The notes below the pieces were generated by a model, which worked only from the letters and a program-made list of their open reading frames with translations, was not told the DNA's origin and did not search any database. DNA of 22,728 bases, taken from assembly GCA_037074765.1 (NCBI GenBank), contig JBAMDO010000418.1, forward strand, positions 1 through 22,728, written 5' to 3'. Below, one piece after another: positions 21,901 through 22,728 of this stretch. The DNA is from Mansonella perstans (Eukaryota > Nematoda > Chromadorea > Rhabditida > Onchocercidae). The position numbers were made by a program, and so were the translations under genes. Positions within the stretch are counted from its first letter, which is position 1. Every line of letters begins with the position of its first letter.

Positions 21901-22476
21901 GATGTACTTTAGTCATTGAGAATTAAATGAATATTTATATGTATAATATGCCAGATTTCAAAAAATTACTAAATAAGGAATTTCAGAGTAATTTAATTGA
22001 AATGCCTTGTTTCTTGTTTCAGTCATAATTTTTCAGCAAGTCTAAGAATTTGTTTATTTGCATTAGGGAAGCAATGAGATGTTAAGATTATAATGAAAAT
22101 CCCTCATCTCAATAAGAATCCATAAATTGTTTTGAAGAGGTGTATGGGTAGGTCTGAGGTTAATAGAGTTTTTTTTTCAGTATCCGACATCGGTGACATA
22201 TTTGCCACTGAATAATAACAAACCGAGCTCTGTATTAAGCGTCACTGCAAACAGTAGCAATAAAATGTCAAGCGATGAATCGCCGTCATCAAATGGATCT
22301 GTTTTGTGCATTTCGGGAACTGATGGTGGTGGGGTGTTCCACTAAAAAAACGTCGCAAGCGAACCAACTTGGATGTAGCACAGCGCTCTGCACTGGATGC
22401 TTGCTTTGACATAAACCCACGTCCGGACCATGATAGGATCGCAGAAATCGCGAAATTGATAGGGCTAGATCGAGAT
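18977..22476 (+). CDS. ceh-18: POU-class homeodomain transcription factor, ceh-18-like, copy 2, partial and frame-damaged
   Basis: Exons corresponding to copy 1 are 18977-18988, 19071-19114, 19634-19724, 19843-19920, 20070-20165, 20323-20415, 20773-20825, 21061-21163, 21269-21492 and 22181-22476. The eleventh exon, encoding helix 3 with WFCNRRQK, would start about 35 bases beyond the window. Lengths show single-base lesions relative to a continuous frame: exon 2 is one A short, exon 6 has an extra T (AAACTCTGG), exon 7 is one A short (GCAGGAGAT), and exon 10 has the same missing base near GGGG 22331-22334 as copy 1. Exon 4, by contrast, is in frame here and not in copy 1. The POU-specific exons 8 and 9 are intact. 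It is either a failing duplicate or the other allele with sequencing errors. Confidence 0.8.
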
Positions 22477-22728
22477 GTAAGTTATTATTATTATTAATTG
22501 TTGCTTTCAGAATTATATTCAATTATTTCAATCATTTTTTTTTCAAATTATAAAAAATTCATTTCATAGTTGAAAATGATCCTCTTGTGAATAACAATCG
22601 TTTGAAATGATTATGTTTCATTAAACAACGATAATTCCTTTAACATTTTGATAATCGCAATTTTCCACATTATGATTATCAAAGTGCCGTATATAGTTCA
22701 TACTATTTTTGCTTCAATGTCCTATAAG

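Larger units (their letters stand above)
14709..22728 (+). repeat. 8 kb direct repeat, copy 2
   Basis: Second copy of the segment at 1-8009, in the same orientation. It starts 31 bases after the stop codon of the small secreted-protein gene and is cut by the window end inside the last intron of the POU gene. Compared with copy 1 it often has one base fewer in homopolymers (for example at 19095-19110 and near 20940), but it is sometimes the more intact copy, as in POU exon 4 and in the 30 bp repeats at 15413-15485. Confidence 0.97.

Noticed and set aside
1..22728. Search by eye for tRNA, rRNA, CRISPR arrays or bacterial operons
   Set aside because: No tRNA box B-like motif in a plausible fold, no spaced repeats of CRISPR type, and no bacterial-style gene packing were seen.

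Overview
The window reads as nuclear DNA of a nematode. It is strongly AT-rich, its genes are split by introns with T-rich CAG/TAG acceptors, it holds a short tract of the nematode telomere hexamer TTAGGC, and its main gene is a POU-homeobox gene closest in character to C. elegans ceh-18. A filarial or related spirurid host is only a guess.

Layout. Bases 1-8009 and 14709-22728 are two nearly identical direct copies of one 8 kb segment. They differ by scattered single-base changes, many homopolymer indels and a few small indels. Each copy holds, in order: (i) an inverted-repeat, MITE-like element whose centre is a decayed piece of the POU gene (196-1049; 14902-15759); (ii) a decayed unidentified gene on the minus strand (about 1365-3150; 16095-17882); (iii) an intergenic stretch of about 1.1 kb; (iv) the POU-homeobox gene on the plus strand (4246-8107; the second copy starts at 18977 and runs off the window before its last exon). 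Between the copies lie about 4 kb with no convincing gene (8108-12165, containing the telomere-like tract), a 979 bp inverted copy of part of the POU gene (12166-13144), and a complete five-exon gene for a small secreted, probably GPI-anchored protein (13414-14677).

The POU gene can be rebuilt as eleven exons with matching phases, about 384 residues, with a complete POU-specific domain, a long Ser/Asn-rich linker and a POU homeodomain with the [10 protein letters not shown] helix 3. Each copy carries 1-base frame errors that the other usually lacks, but both share one apparent missing base in the linker just before the homeodomain. This pattern, the exact inverted copy and the contig layout make haplotype duplication or misassembly a serious alternative to a real tandem duplication.

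The most interesting structure is the inverted-repeat element. It carries a diverged intron-exon junction of the neighbouring POU gene and 30 bp repeats built from that exon (protein motif ERIDLDEPEN), including 22 bases identical to the live exon in the second copy. Transcribed, it would fold into a hairpin with homology to the POU gene.
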